Source of the DNA: an uncultured Bacteroidales bacterium
GTDB lineage: Bacteria > Bacteroidota > Bacteroidia > Bacteroidales > UBA932
DNA length: 7,182 nt
Assembly: GCA_946545765.1 (NCBI GenBank)
Contig: CAMNNS010000071.1
Location: 1 to 7,182 of the forward strand
Reading direction: 5' to 3'
Part shown: one piece after another, positions 1 to 6,517 of the stretch
Layout: every line of letters starts with the position of its first letter
How positions within the stretch are numbered: the first letter of the stretch is position 1
The notes under the pieces: generated by a model
Databases searched by the model: none
What the model saw: the letters and a program-made list of their open reading frames with translations, nothing else
Told to the model about the DNA's origin: nothing
Program-made: the position numbers and the translations under genes

Positions 1-1
1 G

Positions 2-1270
2 ATAACAGCCTCTATCTGCACAATAGGAGATGAGATTTTAATAGGACAAATAGTTGATACTAACTCGGCAATGATCTCCAAGAAGTTAAATCTTATTGGG
101 GTAAAAGTTGAGTCTATGGTAACTTGTTCTGATAACCTCGTTGATATTATCACCACATTAAAGAGAGCTTTAAAAAATACTGATATTGTCATAGTTACAG
201 GTGGATTAGGGCCAACAAAAGATGATATAACAAAAGTTGCTTTAGGAAAACTAAGCAAGTCTAAATCATTTGTTACCAACCAAAGACAGCTAAAAAAAAT
301 AAAAGAGCTACTCTCTTCAAGAGGGATAGAAATGTTAGAAGTAAACAAATTACAAGCTTCTGTACCAGAGAAATCTACGGTAATAGTTAATGAAGTAGGA
401 ACTGCCCCTATTATGATGTTCAAATTTAAAAAAGAGGAGTTTGGCAGAAAGAACCTACTCGTTTCTATGCCGGGAGTACCTTTTGAAACCGAACATGCTC
501 TTCCAGAGGTAATTAAGTATATACAGAAAGATTATAAATTAGATAATATTACCCACCAGACTATTTCAACTTTTGGGATTCCTGAATCTTTGCTCTCTGA
601 ATATTTGAAGGAATGGGAAAATTCACTACCTAAACAGATACATTTAGCCTACCTCCCAAACCCTATCTTAGGCGTAAGACTCAGATTGTCAATATATGGT
701 CTATCTAAACAATTGGCAAAAAAGGAGATAGATAAACAAATCGTTTCTCTTAAAAAAATTATCGGTGAGCATATATATTATATAGGAGAAAATACTCCAC
801 ACAATGTTGTAGGAGAAATGCTTGTTAAAAACAAGGCAACACTCTCTACTGCAGAATCTTGTACCGGTGGATTTATAGCACATCTTTTTACCTCTATACA
901 AGGAGCAAGCAGATTCTTTTACGGTTCTGTTGTATGTTATGATAATTCTATCAAAAAGAATATTTTAGGAGTTAAAGAGAAAACCCTGAATAAATATGGT
1001 GCAGTAAGCAAAGAGTGCGTAATAGAAATGGCACAAGGGGTTAAGAAAAAAATGAAAACTACCTATTCTATAGCTACATCGGGAATTGCAGGACCTACAG
1101 GGGGGACAAAAGATAAAAAAGTAGGAACTTTATGGATTGCTGTAAGTGGCCCTAATGGAGTGCAAACAAAAACCATTAACTCTAATAGTACCAGAAATAT
1201 AAACATAGAAAGATTTGCCGCTCATGCAATAGATTTTTTAAGAAAATGTATAAACAATAAAAGTATATAA
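2..1270 (+). CDS. cinA: CinA family protein (MoCF-like domain plus nicotinamide-nucleotide amidase domain), 5'-partial
   Basis: CinA proteins join an N-terminal molybdopterin-binding-like (MoCF/COG1058) domain, with ADP-ribose pyrophosphatase activity in some members, to a C-terminal PncC domain that deamidates nicotinamide mononucleotide in pyridine-nucleotide salvage; both are cytoplasmic. The frame is open from base 2 and reads GDEILIGQIVDTNS before the first in-window ATG (position 71), which is the family's N-terminal motif, so that ATG is internal. Counting visible codons (422 residues), TGGLGPTKDD (about 66-75) and SMPGVPFE (about 155-162) mark the MoCF domain. AESCTGG (284-290, containing the conserved Ser) and SGIAGPTGG (360-368) mark the amidase domain. 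Length fits a full two-domain CinA of a little over 410 residues, so probably only a few N-terminal residues are missing. The next gene starts 3 bases after the TAA, which implies co-transcription. Domain identity is secure; which activities this homologue retains is inference. Confidence 0.96.
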   Translation: MTASICTIGDEILIGQIVDTNSAMISKKLNLIGVKVESMVTCSDNLVDIITTLKRALKNTDIVIVTGGLGPTKDDITKVALGKLSKSKSFVTNQRQLKKIKELLSSRGIEMLEVNKLQASVPEKSTVIVNEVGTAPIMMFKFKKEEFGRKNLLVSMPGVPFETEHALPEVIKYIQKDYKLDNITHQTISTFGIPESLLSEYLKEWENSLPKQIHLAYLPNPILGVRLRLSIYGLSKQLAKKEIDKQIVSLKKIIGEHIYYIGENTPHNVVGEMLVKNKATLSTAESCTGGFIAHLFTSIQGASRFFYGSVVCYDNSIKKNILGVKEKTLNKYGAVSKECVIEMAQGVKKKMKTTYSIATSGIAGPTGGTKDKKVGTLWIAVSGPNGVQTKTINSNSTRNINIERFAAHAIDFLRKCINNKSI

Positions 1271-1273
1271 AAT

Positions 1274-2443
1274 ATGAAAAAGAATATCTGTTTCTTACTA
1301 TTAATTATCACCATTATGTCATGTTCTAATAACCCTGAGCACAAAATCGCAAACGCCATCAATAAATTAGACAACCTATTCTCCGAAAGATATTCAGATA
1401 CTAAAGATAATATTGCACCAGGTGGAGCAGTATTAATTAAGAAAGGAGATTCGGTTTTATATGATAAAGGATGGGGGTATGCAGATATATTCTTTGAGAA
1501 AAAAATTGATGGAAACACTAACTTTAATATAGCTTCTTGCTCAAAACAATTTACAGCTGTAGCCATTCTTAAACTAATGGAATCCAACATGATAGATATA
1601 AACAAAAGCATATACGATATATCAAAGGATGTACTCCCTTATTTGCCAAAAAGAAGAAAACCATTTGAAGATATAACGACCGCTCAACTTATAGCTCATT
1701 CATCTGGAATACCAGATGCTCGCCCCCGTACAGATAAAAATTTTGTTTTATACTCAACAGATATGCAGTCTATTGAATATATCAAAGATTTAGATTCTCT
1801 TAATTTTACACCTGGAACAGAATATGAATATATAAATCCAACCTACCAATTATTATACCTATTCATAGAAAAATTATCCCACGAAAACTTTGATAAATAT
1901 ATGTATAACAACATATTTCTCCCTTCTAATATGTATAATACTAAATATTTTTCTCCAGATGCAAATATCGCAAATATGGCACACGGATATATTCCTGCAG
2001 AGGGGCAAAATGAATGGAAGGAATATGATTATGGCGAAGAGAATTTTTTTGCAACAAAAGCAGATGGTGGCATATACACCTCTACTCATGAATATGCAAA
2101 TTGGATTAGAGCTTTAAGAGACGAAATCGTTATTACACCTTATAGTAAATCATTAGCGTGGACACCCATAACAAAAGTAAGTAATAGCAAATACTCTGAT
2201 TATCAAAATAGACCTAACACTTACTATGGATATGGATGGTTTATTGAGCAACAACCTAATTATCCTCTAAAAGTTTATCACACAGGAGATAATGGTGGAT
2301 TTCAAATATATGAGGGCTATTTCCCAAGTGCAGACTTAACTGTTCTTGTTTTTGAAAACAGAAATGATAAACCAAGATGGGAAATGGTAGAAAAGATAGA
2401 TGAAATTCTCTATCAAGCAGGACTGATGAATGATAAAGAATAA
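1274..2443 (+). CDS. Beta-lactamase-family serine hydrolase, putative lipoprotein
   Basis: This 389-residue protein belongs to the class C beta-lactamase/PBP4-like family (PF00144): active-site serine enzymes that include DD-peptidases, esterases and amidases. A hydrophobic N-terminus ends in IMSC (Cys17), a plausible lipobox, so export and lipid anchoring in the cell envelope are likely. The catalytic signatures are all present: SxxK as SCSK (88-91, nucleophile Ser88, Lys91), YxN as YIN (186-188), and HTG (336-338), the usual equivalent of KTG in this family. AHSSGIPD (141-148) and YGYGWF (318-323) are further family landmarks. The start is the ATG 3 bases after the cinA stop; no clear Shine-Dalgarno is visible, as is common in Bacteroidota. 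The gene ends one base before the convergent dipeptidase stop, and its terminator lies inside that gene. Substrate cannot be assigned; peptidoglycan peptides or D-amino-acid peptides are options, and beta-lactam resistance should not be inferred. Confidence 0.93.
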   Translation: MKKNICFLLLIITIMSCSNNPEHKIANAINKLDNLFSERYSDTKDNIAPGGAVLIKKGDSVLYDKGWGYADIFFEKKIDGNTNFNIASCSKQFTAVAILKLMESNMIDINKSIYDISKDVLPYLPKRRKPFEDITTAQLIAHSSGIPDARPRTDKNFVLYSTDMQSIEYIKDLDSLNFTPGTEYEYINPTYQLLYLFIEKLSHENFDKYMYNNIFLPSNMYNTKYFSPDANIANMAHGYIPAEGQNEWKEYDYGEENFFATKADGGIYTSTHEYANWIRALRDEIVITPYSKSLAWTPITKVSNSKYSDYQNRPNTYYGYGWFIEQQPNYPLKVYHTGDNGGFQIYEGYFPSADLTVLVFENRNDKPRWEMVEKIDEILYQAGLMNDKE

Positions 2444-2444
2444 A

Positions 2445-3572
2445 CTACCTAAACGCAATATTTTCAACTTGGGAGAAAACCCTCATAAAGTTTTCTCCCA
2501 AGATTTTTTTAATATCTAAATCTGTATATCCTCTAAATCTCAACTCTTTAGTAATATTTTCAAACTTACTAATATCTTCTAAACCTAAAGGTGGCATCTC
2601 TATTCCGTCATAATCAGAGCCTAAACCAACATAATCAACCCCAACTAAATTCACTACATGCTCAATATGATCTACTAATAATTTATATGATGGTGATGGA
2701 AAATTCTTTTTAATGTAGTCTCTTTTTCTCTTAAAATCTGCAATCTCTTTTTTCCCTTTCTTACCACTTCGCCAATAGGCTTTCATCGCTGAGTCATAAG
2801 CATCTGCAGCTTCAAAATATTCGGCACATCCGTAATGGTCACTTAAAAATGCTGGATAAAAATTTATCTGTATCACACCCCAATTTTTTGCTAAATCCTT
2901 TATCATTTTATCAGACATATTTCTCGGATGGTTGCAAAGTGCTCTACAGCATGAGTGAGTTGCAACAATTGGTGCAGTTGAATATTTTAGACAATCATAA
3001 AAAGAGTCATCAGAAAGGTGAGAGACATCTATTATCATCCCCAATTTGTTCATTTGTTTTACAACTTTTTTCCCAAAAGGAGAGAGTCCGCCCCATTTTT
3101 TTTCTTTAGGAGCACAAGAATCGCAAAGTTGGTTATGAGCTGAATGGCAGAGCGTTATATATCTAACTCCCATTCTATAGAACTCATTTAAAAGGGCTAT
3201 ATCATTCTGTATTGGAGATCCATTCTCCATACCAAGCATTATTGCACCCCGCCCACCATTTTTAATCTCTCGTGCCTCTCTAACAGAGGTAGCTAATGCT
3301 ACCTTATCAGAATTAGCCTCAATCATATCTTTAGTCTCTCCAATCAATCTAATAGCCTGAACCGTAGATTGATCGGGAGACAATTTAGTTCTTGTAAATA
3401 TAGCATAGAAACAAAGATCTACCCCACCCTCTTTCATCCTCACAAAGTCATTATGCCCCTCATTGCTTTTAACCCCTAAATCTGCCCTCTCTTCATCTAT
3501 CCTTAAAGGGGTATCGCAATGTGTATCAACTACAAATGCCTCTTTGTGAAGCTGATGTACAGATTTACTCAT
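2445..3572 (-). CDS. Membrane-dipeptidase-family (M19) zinc dipeptidase
   Basis: M19 enzymes are binuclear-zinc hydrolases (renal dipeptidase type) that cleave a wide range of dipeptides, including some with a D-residue at the C-terminal side. From the ATG at 3572 the protein has 375 residues. The metal and catalytic set is complete: VDTHCDT (His18, Asp20), GMEN (Glu116), DVSH (His185), ATHS (His206) and GLGSDYDG (Asp320). The C-terminus carries the family's G-x-N-F-x-R-V-F segment (359-366). An in-frame TTG at 3581 would add three residues, but the ATG is preferred: it is a standard start and lies 12 bases after the upstream stop. There is no signal peptide, so a cytoplasmic location is likely, unlike exported M19 relatives. 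It is the second gene of a unit with P5C dehydrogenase, suggesting use of imported dipeptides as amino-acid sources. A cysteine-rich middle (six Cys between about 142 and 213) is visible. The physiological substrate is unknown. Confidence 0.94.
   Translation of the reverse strand: MSKSVHQLHKEAFVVDTHCDTPLRIDEERADLGVKSNEGHNDFVRMKEGGVDLCFYAIFTRTKLSPDQSTVQAIRLIGETKDMIEANSDKVALATSVREAREIKNGGRGAIMLGMENGSPIQNDIALLNEFYRMGVRYITLCHSAHNQLCDSCAPKEKKWGGLSPFGKKVVKQMNKLGMIIDVSHLSDDSFYDCLKYSTAPIVATHSCCRALCNHPRNMSDKMIKDLAKNWGVIQINFYPAFLSDHYGCAEYFEAADAYDSAMKAYWRSGKKGKKEIADFKRKRDYIKKNFPSPSYKLLVDHIEHVVNLVGVDYVGLGSDYDGIEMPPLGLEDISKFENITKELRFRGYTDLDIKKILGENFMRVFSQVENIAFR
2468..2510 (+). terminator. Intrinsic terminator of the cinA-serine hydrolase unit, inside the convergent dipeptidase gene
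   Basis: A perfect 13-bp inverted repeat, CTTGGGAGAAAAC (2468-2480) and GTTTTCTCCCAAG (2490-2502), encloses a 9-base loop and is followed by A and then seven T's (2504-2510) on the plus strand. It begins 24 bases after the serine hydrolase stop codon, the expected distance for a rho-independent terminator. The T run exists only in the plus direction; on the minus strand the stem is followed by GTTGAAAATATT, so it should terminate only rightward transcription. It lies wholly within dipeptidase codons of about residues 357-369. Confidence 0.9.
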
Positions 3573-3584
3573 ATTAAACAAAGA

Positions 3585-5213
3585 CTATTTCTTCATATAT
3601 CCATACTTCCAAGTTGTTGGAGAAACTAATGTCTCCTTGATAGCACGAGTTGTAACCCATCTCATTAAGTTAAATGAACTACCCGCTTTATCATTTGTAC
3701 CCGAAGCACGAGAACCACCAAATGGTTGAAGACCAACTACAGCCCCTGTTGGCTTGTCATTGATATAGAAGTTACCAGCACAATATCTAAGTTTTTTACT
3801 TATTTCATCACAAGCAAGTCTATCTTGACCAAACACAGAACCTGTAAGACCATAAGGAGATGTTGTTTGGCAATACTCTAATGCTTTCTCTATATTCTTA
3901 TCATCATAAACATAAACTGTTAATACTGGACCAAATAACTCCTCTTCCATAGTCTTGAAATGAGGATCTTTTGTAACTATAACAGTTGGTTCGATAAAAT
4001 ATCCAACTCTCTTATCACATTTACCACCAACTACCACCTCTGCATCTTTTGATTTTTTAGCATAAGCGATAGCTTTTGATATGTTGTCAAATGATGCTTC
4101 ATCAATTACTGCATTGATAAAATTCTCAGAATCAATTACATCACCCATTTTAACCTCAGAACAACGCTTTTGAATTCCTTTTAGCACTTTGCTCCATAAA
4201 GATTTAGGGCAATACATTCTACTTGCAGCTGAACATTTTTGTCCTTGATATTCAAAAGCTCCACAAAAAGCTGCATTAGCAACTGCTTCTGCATCAGCAC
4301 TTGTATGAACAAATATAAAGTCCTTACCACCTGTTTCACCTACCAATCTTGGGAACGATTTGTATTTTGCTATATTATCACCTACAGTCTTCCATAATCC
4401 GTAAAATGTTGAGCTTGAACCTGTAAAATGAATACCTGCTAAATCGGGACTTGAAAGTGCCACCTTACCAATTACAGAACCAGGTCCAGGCAAGAAATTA
4501 ACAACACCTGCAGGAACTCCAGCCTCCATAAATACTTTCATTAGATAGTAGTTAGATAAGATAGAAGTTGTAGATGGTTTCCATAATGTGGTATTACCCA
4601 TCATAATTGGAGTCATATTTAAATTAGAAGCAATAGAGGTAAAATTAAATGGTGTAACAGCCAATACAAAACCCTCTAATGGTCTATACTCTACTGAGTT
4701 AAGTTGCCCTGGGGCAGACTTTGGTTGCATTGCATAAATTTCAGAAGCAAAAGCAGCATTGTATCTTAAAAAGTCTATCAATTCGCAAGCAGAATCTATC
4801 TCAGCTTGATAAATATTCTTACTTTGCCCCAACATACAAGAGGCATTTATCAAAGCCCTATATTTTCCTGCAACTAAGTCTGCAGCTTTTAATAAAATCG
4901 CAGCTCTAACTCTCCAATCTGTCTCCCCCCATATCTTGTGCGCTTTCATCGCTGCATCAATAGCCATTTTAACCTCTTTTTCACCCGCCTTGTGATAAGT
5001 TGCAAGAACATGTTTATGGTTATGAGGTTCAACAACTTTTCCTAAGTTGCCTGTTTTAATCGCTTTACCGCCAATAATAAGAGGTATCTCTATTGTTGTT
5101 TCTCTTTGACGTTTTAATTCAGCATCTAATGCTATTCTTTCTGGTGAGCCAGGCTGATACGATTTTACAGGCTCATTTGCTGGAATCGGGAAACTAAAGA
5201 TTGAATTGTTCAT
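3585..5213 (-). CDS. pruA: L-glutamate gamma-semialdehyde dehydrogenase (1-pyrroline-5-carboxylate dehydrogenase, group 1)
   Basis: The enzyme oxidises glutamate gamma-semialdehyde (in equilibrium with P5C) to glutamate using NAD+, the second step of proline degradation and also the end of ornithine/arginine catabolism; it acts in the cytosol. From the ATG at 5213 it has 542 residues, the usual length. EPVKSYQPGSPER (about 14-26) is the group 1 N-terminal signature. TPFNFTS (187-193, Asn190), FTGSSST (263-269), GETGGKD with general base Glu293, QGQKCSA with nucleophile Cys327, EELFGPVL, and PFGGSRASGTNDKAG (497-511, aldehyde/carboxylate binding) form the complete ALDH set. The sequence resembles mitochondrial ALDH4A1 more than the bacterial PutA or RocA types. 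A TTG at 5246 would add 11 residues, but homologues begin near the second, ATG, start. No proline dehydrogenase domain is fused or adjacent, so that step must be encoded elsewhere. The dipeptidase follows after 12 bases. Confidence 0.97.
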   Translation of the reverse strand: MNNSIFSFPIPANEPVKSYQPGSPERIALDAELKRQRETTIEIPLIIGGKAIKTGNLGKVVEPHNHKHVLATYHKAGEKEVKMAIDAAMKAHKIWGETDWRVRAAILLKAADLVAGKYRALINASCMLGQSKNIYQAEIDSACELIDFLRYNAAFASEIYAMQPKSAPGQLNSVEYRPLEGFVLAVTPFNFTSIASNLNMTPIMMGNTTLWKPSTTSILSNYYLMKVFMEAGVPAGVVNFLPGPGSVIGKVALSSPDLAGIHFTGSSSTFYGLWKTVGDNIAKYKSFPRLVGETGGKDFIFVHTSADAEAVANAAFCGAFEYQGQKCSAASRMYCPKSLWSKVLKGIQKRCSEVKMGDVIDSENFINAVIDEASFDNISKAIAYAKKSKDAEVVVGGKCDKRVGYFIEPTVIVTKDPHFKTMEEELFGPVLTVYVYDDKNIEKALEYCQTTSPYGLTGSVFGQDRLACDEISKKLRYCAGNFYINDKPTGAVVGLQPFGGSRASGTNDKAGSSFNLMRWVTTRAIKETLVSPTTWKYGYMKK

Positions 5214-5275
5214 AGTTAAATTTTTATAATAATTAATAAGTTTCAATTAAAGAGGTTTTTGAGTACCTTGTCACA

Positions 5276-5308
5276 CAAATTTATAAATTTTTTACCAAAA
5301 TTTTGCAA
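5276..5308 (-). promoter_or_regulatory. Candidate Bacteroidota-type promoter for the pruA-dipeptidase unit
   Basis: Read on the minus strand, TAAATTTG (5283 down to 5276) matches the Bacteroides -7 consensus TAnnTTTG exactly. A GTTG (5309 to 5306) lies 22 bases upstream as a possible -33 element, slightly beyond the usual 19-21 spacing and only a partial match to TTTG. Transcription would start near 5270, leaving a leader of roughly 55-60 bases before the ATG at 5213. The -7 element overlaps a perfect 14-base palindrome (5277-5290). In such AT-rich DNA one good half-site can occur by chance, so confidence is moderate. Confidence 0.45.
5277..5290. repeat. Perfect 14-base palindrome in the divergent intergenic region
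   Basis: AAATTTATAAATTT equals its own reverse complement and covers most of the candidate pruA -7 element. A second short palindrome, CAAAATTTTG, lies at 5296-5305. Either could bind a dimeric repressor, but both consist almost only of A and T in an AT-rich spacer, where such symmetry arises easily. This is a visible structure with no assigned function. Confidence 0.4.
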
Positions 5309-5330
5309 CAATAATATTTTTTATTCGTCT
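5305..5330 (+). promoter_or_regulatory. Candidate ECF-type promoter immediately upstream of the sigma factor gene
   Basis: GCAAC (5305-5309) and CGTC (5326-5329) are separated by exactly 16 bases. An AAC-containing -35 and a CGTC-like -10 at 16-17 bases are the general pattern of ECF sigma promoters. The -10 element ends only 11 bases before the ATG at 5341, so transcription would start a few bases before, or at, the start codon, giving a nearly leaderless mRNA. The simplest reading is autoregulation by the adjacent sigma factor. The match is seen in the sequence; its recognition by this particular sigma is inference. Confidence 0.5.
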
Positions 5331-5340
5331 ATAAAGTGGA

Positions 5341-5880
5341 ATGAAGAATAAACGGGAACATATCGAACAATTATATGACAAGTATTCTAAGAATGTATAT
5401 TATACAGCTTTAAGAATTATTGGCATGGAGCAGGAGTCAGAAGATATTATGCAAAATAGCTTTATAAAATACTATAATCATATTATCAATTATCCCGATA
5501 AGATTATAGACAATCCATTAGCTTGGCTAAAAAGCGTTTGCATTAGAGAAAGTATAGATATTCTTAGAAAAAAAGAGAAAGAATTTCTTTATAGAGAGGA
5601 GCATGTAAATAGTATAGAATTAGAACAAAGAGAAGAAAAAGAGCTGGAAGGGGAACTATATACACTATTTAATAGTAATAATAAAGAGATATTAGTAGAA
5701 AAGATTAAAAGATGTTTACAATTACTCCCCGCTAAATGCAGAACAGTATTATCATTATCACTATTTGAAGGTTATGATAATCAAGAAATAGCACAAATTC
5801 TCAACATCTCAGAAAGTGGAGTTAGGAGTCAATATAAAAGGGGGAAAGAGAAACTCATAAAAGAATTAAAAGAGAATTAA
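5341..5880 (+). CDS. ECF-family RNA polymerase sigma factor (sigma-70 family)
   Basis: This 179-residue protein has the two-domain layout of group 4 (ECF) sigma factors. Region 2 spans about 8-78, with LYDKYSKNVYYTALRI, the acidic SEDIMQNSFIKYY (core polymerase and -10 binding) and the basic ESIDILRKKEKE end. A charged Glu/Lys-rich linker (about 79-117) follows. Region 4 spans about 118-175, with LLPAKCRTVLSLSLFEGYDNQEIAQIL and a helix-turn-helix ending in SGVRSQYKRGKEKL (-35 recognition). No extra C-terminal domain is present. It acts in the cytoplasm by directing RNA polymerase to a small regulon. The ATG at 5341 is the only reasonable start and sits just after the candidate ECF promoter. 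The gene is divergent from pruA and lies 20 bases before a membrane-protein gene that is its likely anti-sigma partner. The stimulus and regulon cannot be read from sequence. Confidence 0.93.
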   Translation: MKNKREHIEQLYDKYSKNVYYTALRIIGMEQESEDIMQNSFIKYYNHIINYPDKIIDNPLAWLKSVCIRESIDILRKKEKEFLYREEHVNSIELEQREEKELEGELYTLFNSNNKEILVEKIKRCLQLLPAKCRTVLSLSLFEGYDNQEIAQILNISESGVRSQYKRGKEKLIKELKEN

Positions 5881-5900
5881 AATTAGAACATCAACATATT

Positions 5901-6467
5901 ATGGATAAACAACCAAATAAAACATTAGAAGATTTTATTAGAGACAATAAAGACCTCTTTGAAGCAGAAGCACTTCCTAAAGATGACAAAATAAAGTTTC
6001 TTAATAAACTACAAGTTATTGATAATAAAAATTCAAAAAATGATAATAATATAAGGTCTATTAAAAACATATTTAGCAGTTTTAAAATAAGATATATAGC
6101 TATTTCTTCTGTTGCGGTACTTGCTTTATTCTTTACCATAATGGTAAATAGAAACGATTCGGCTATTAAGGAGATAGAGAGTATACAGGCACTTGAAAAT
6201 ATGTATAATAACAAAGTGAAAAAATTGGCAGATGATATTATAAAAGAATATCTCGATTCGCACAATGAGAAGACCGAACAAGAGATAGATTCAAATATAA
6301 AAAGTGCTATAGAATCTTTAACAGATGAGACTATTCCATTATCTGAACAACTACCAGAGTATGCAGATAAAGAAGAATTATACAAAATTATAAAGGAGTA
6401 CTATAGTCAAAAAATGGAAGGTTTACACAGAATGAAACTCCTTTTAGCTAACAATGAATTAGAGTAA
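5901..6467 (+). CDS. Single-pass membrane protein, putative anti-sigma factor
   Basis: I do not recognise a named family across the full 188 residues. The N-terminal part (1-64) is hydrophilic and begins with TLEDFIRDNKDLFE followed by an LP-containing stretch, resembling the start of small membrane proteins that follow ECF sigma genes in Bacteroidota. One transmembrane helix spans about 65-83 (IAISSVAVLALFFTIMV core), with basic residues just before it (FKIR), which favours a cytoplasmic N-terminus. The remainder (84-188) is highly charged, almost certainly helical and possibly coiled-coil, and would lie in the periplasm. There are no cysteines, so a zinc-binding anti-sigma (ZAS) motif is excluded. 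Position 20 bases after the sigma gene and the topology point to an anti-sigma or sensor role. That role is inferred from context, not from a recognised domain. Confidence 0.75.
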   Translation: MDKQPNKTLEDFIRDNKDLFEAEALPKDDKIKFLNKLQVIDNKNSKNDNNIRSIKNIFSSFKIRYIAISSVAVLALFFTIMVNRNDSAIKEIESIQALENMYNNKVKKLADDIIKEYLDSHNEKTEQEIDSNIKSAIESLTDETIPLSEQLPEYADKEELYKIIKEYYSQKMEGLHRMKLLLANNELE

Positions 6468-6517
6468 CCGGTTCATAATAAAATATATTAAAATAATAAT
6501 GTAATAGTAGAACTAAT
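6468..6517 (+). other. Short spacer before the GIN-domain gene, no promoter recognised
   Basis: These 50 bases are nearly all A and T apart from an ACCGGT-containing start. I see neither a TAnnTTTG -7 element, nor a GCAAC/CGTC ECF pair, nor a hairpin with a T run. The GIN gene is therefore most simply read through from the sigma/anti-sigma genes. A weak internal promoter cannot be excluded by eye. Confidence 0.4.

Noticed and set aside
71..1270. cinA starting at the ATG at position 71
   Set aside because: The same frame is open upstream to the window edge and encodes the conserved GDEILIGQIVDTNS motif, so this ATG is internal.
1222..1611. A 129-codon minus-strand open frame across the cinA/serine hydrolase junction
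   Set aside because: It crosses two well-supported plus-strand genes, and the product is a composition-driven shadow with no recognisable motif.
2391..2414. Possible minus-strand terminator for the dipeptidase inside the serine hydrolase gene (GATAGA/TCTATC stem followed by four T's on the minus strand)
   Set aside because: The stem is only 6 bp with two G/C pairs and the T run is short; such structures are expected by chance in AT-rich DNA. It would make a neat mirror of the 2468-2510 terminator, but the evidence is too thin.
1274..2443. Beta-lactamase fold taken as an antibiotic resistance gene
   Set aside because: The SxxK, YxN and HTG set is shared by many peptidases and esterases of PF00144. 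HTG in place of KTG and the lipoprotein signal do not indicate beta-lactam hydrolysis.
5891..6385. A 164-codon open frame on the minus strand opposite the putative anti-sigma gene
   Set aside because: Its translation is an unstructured run of Ser, Leu, Ile and Phe typical of the complement of AT-rich, Glu/Lys-rich coding DNA. The plus-strand frame has a sensible topology and operon position.
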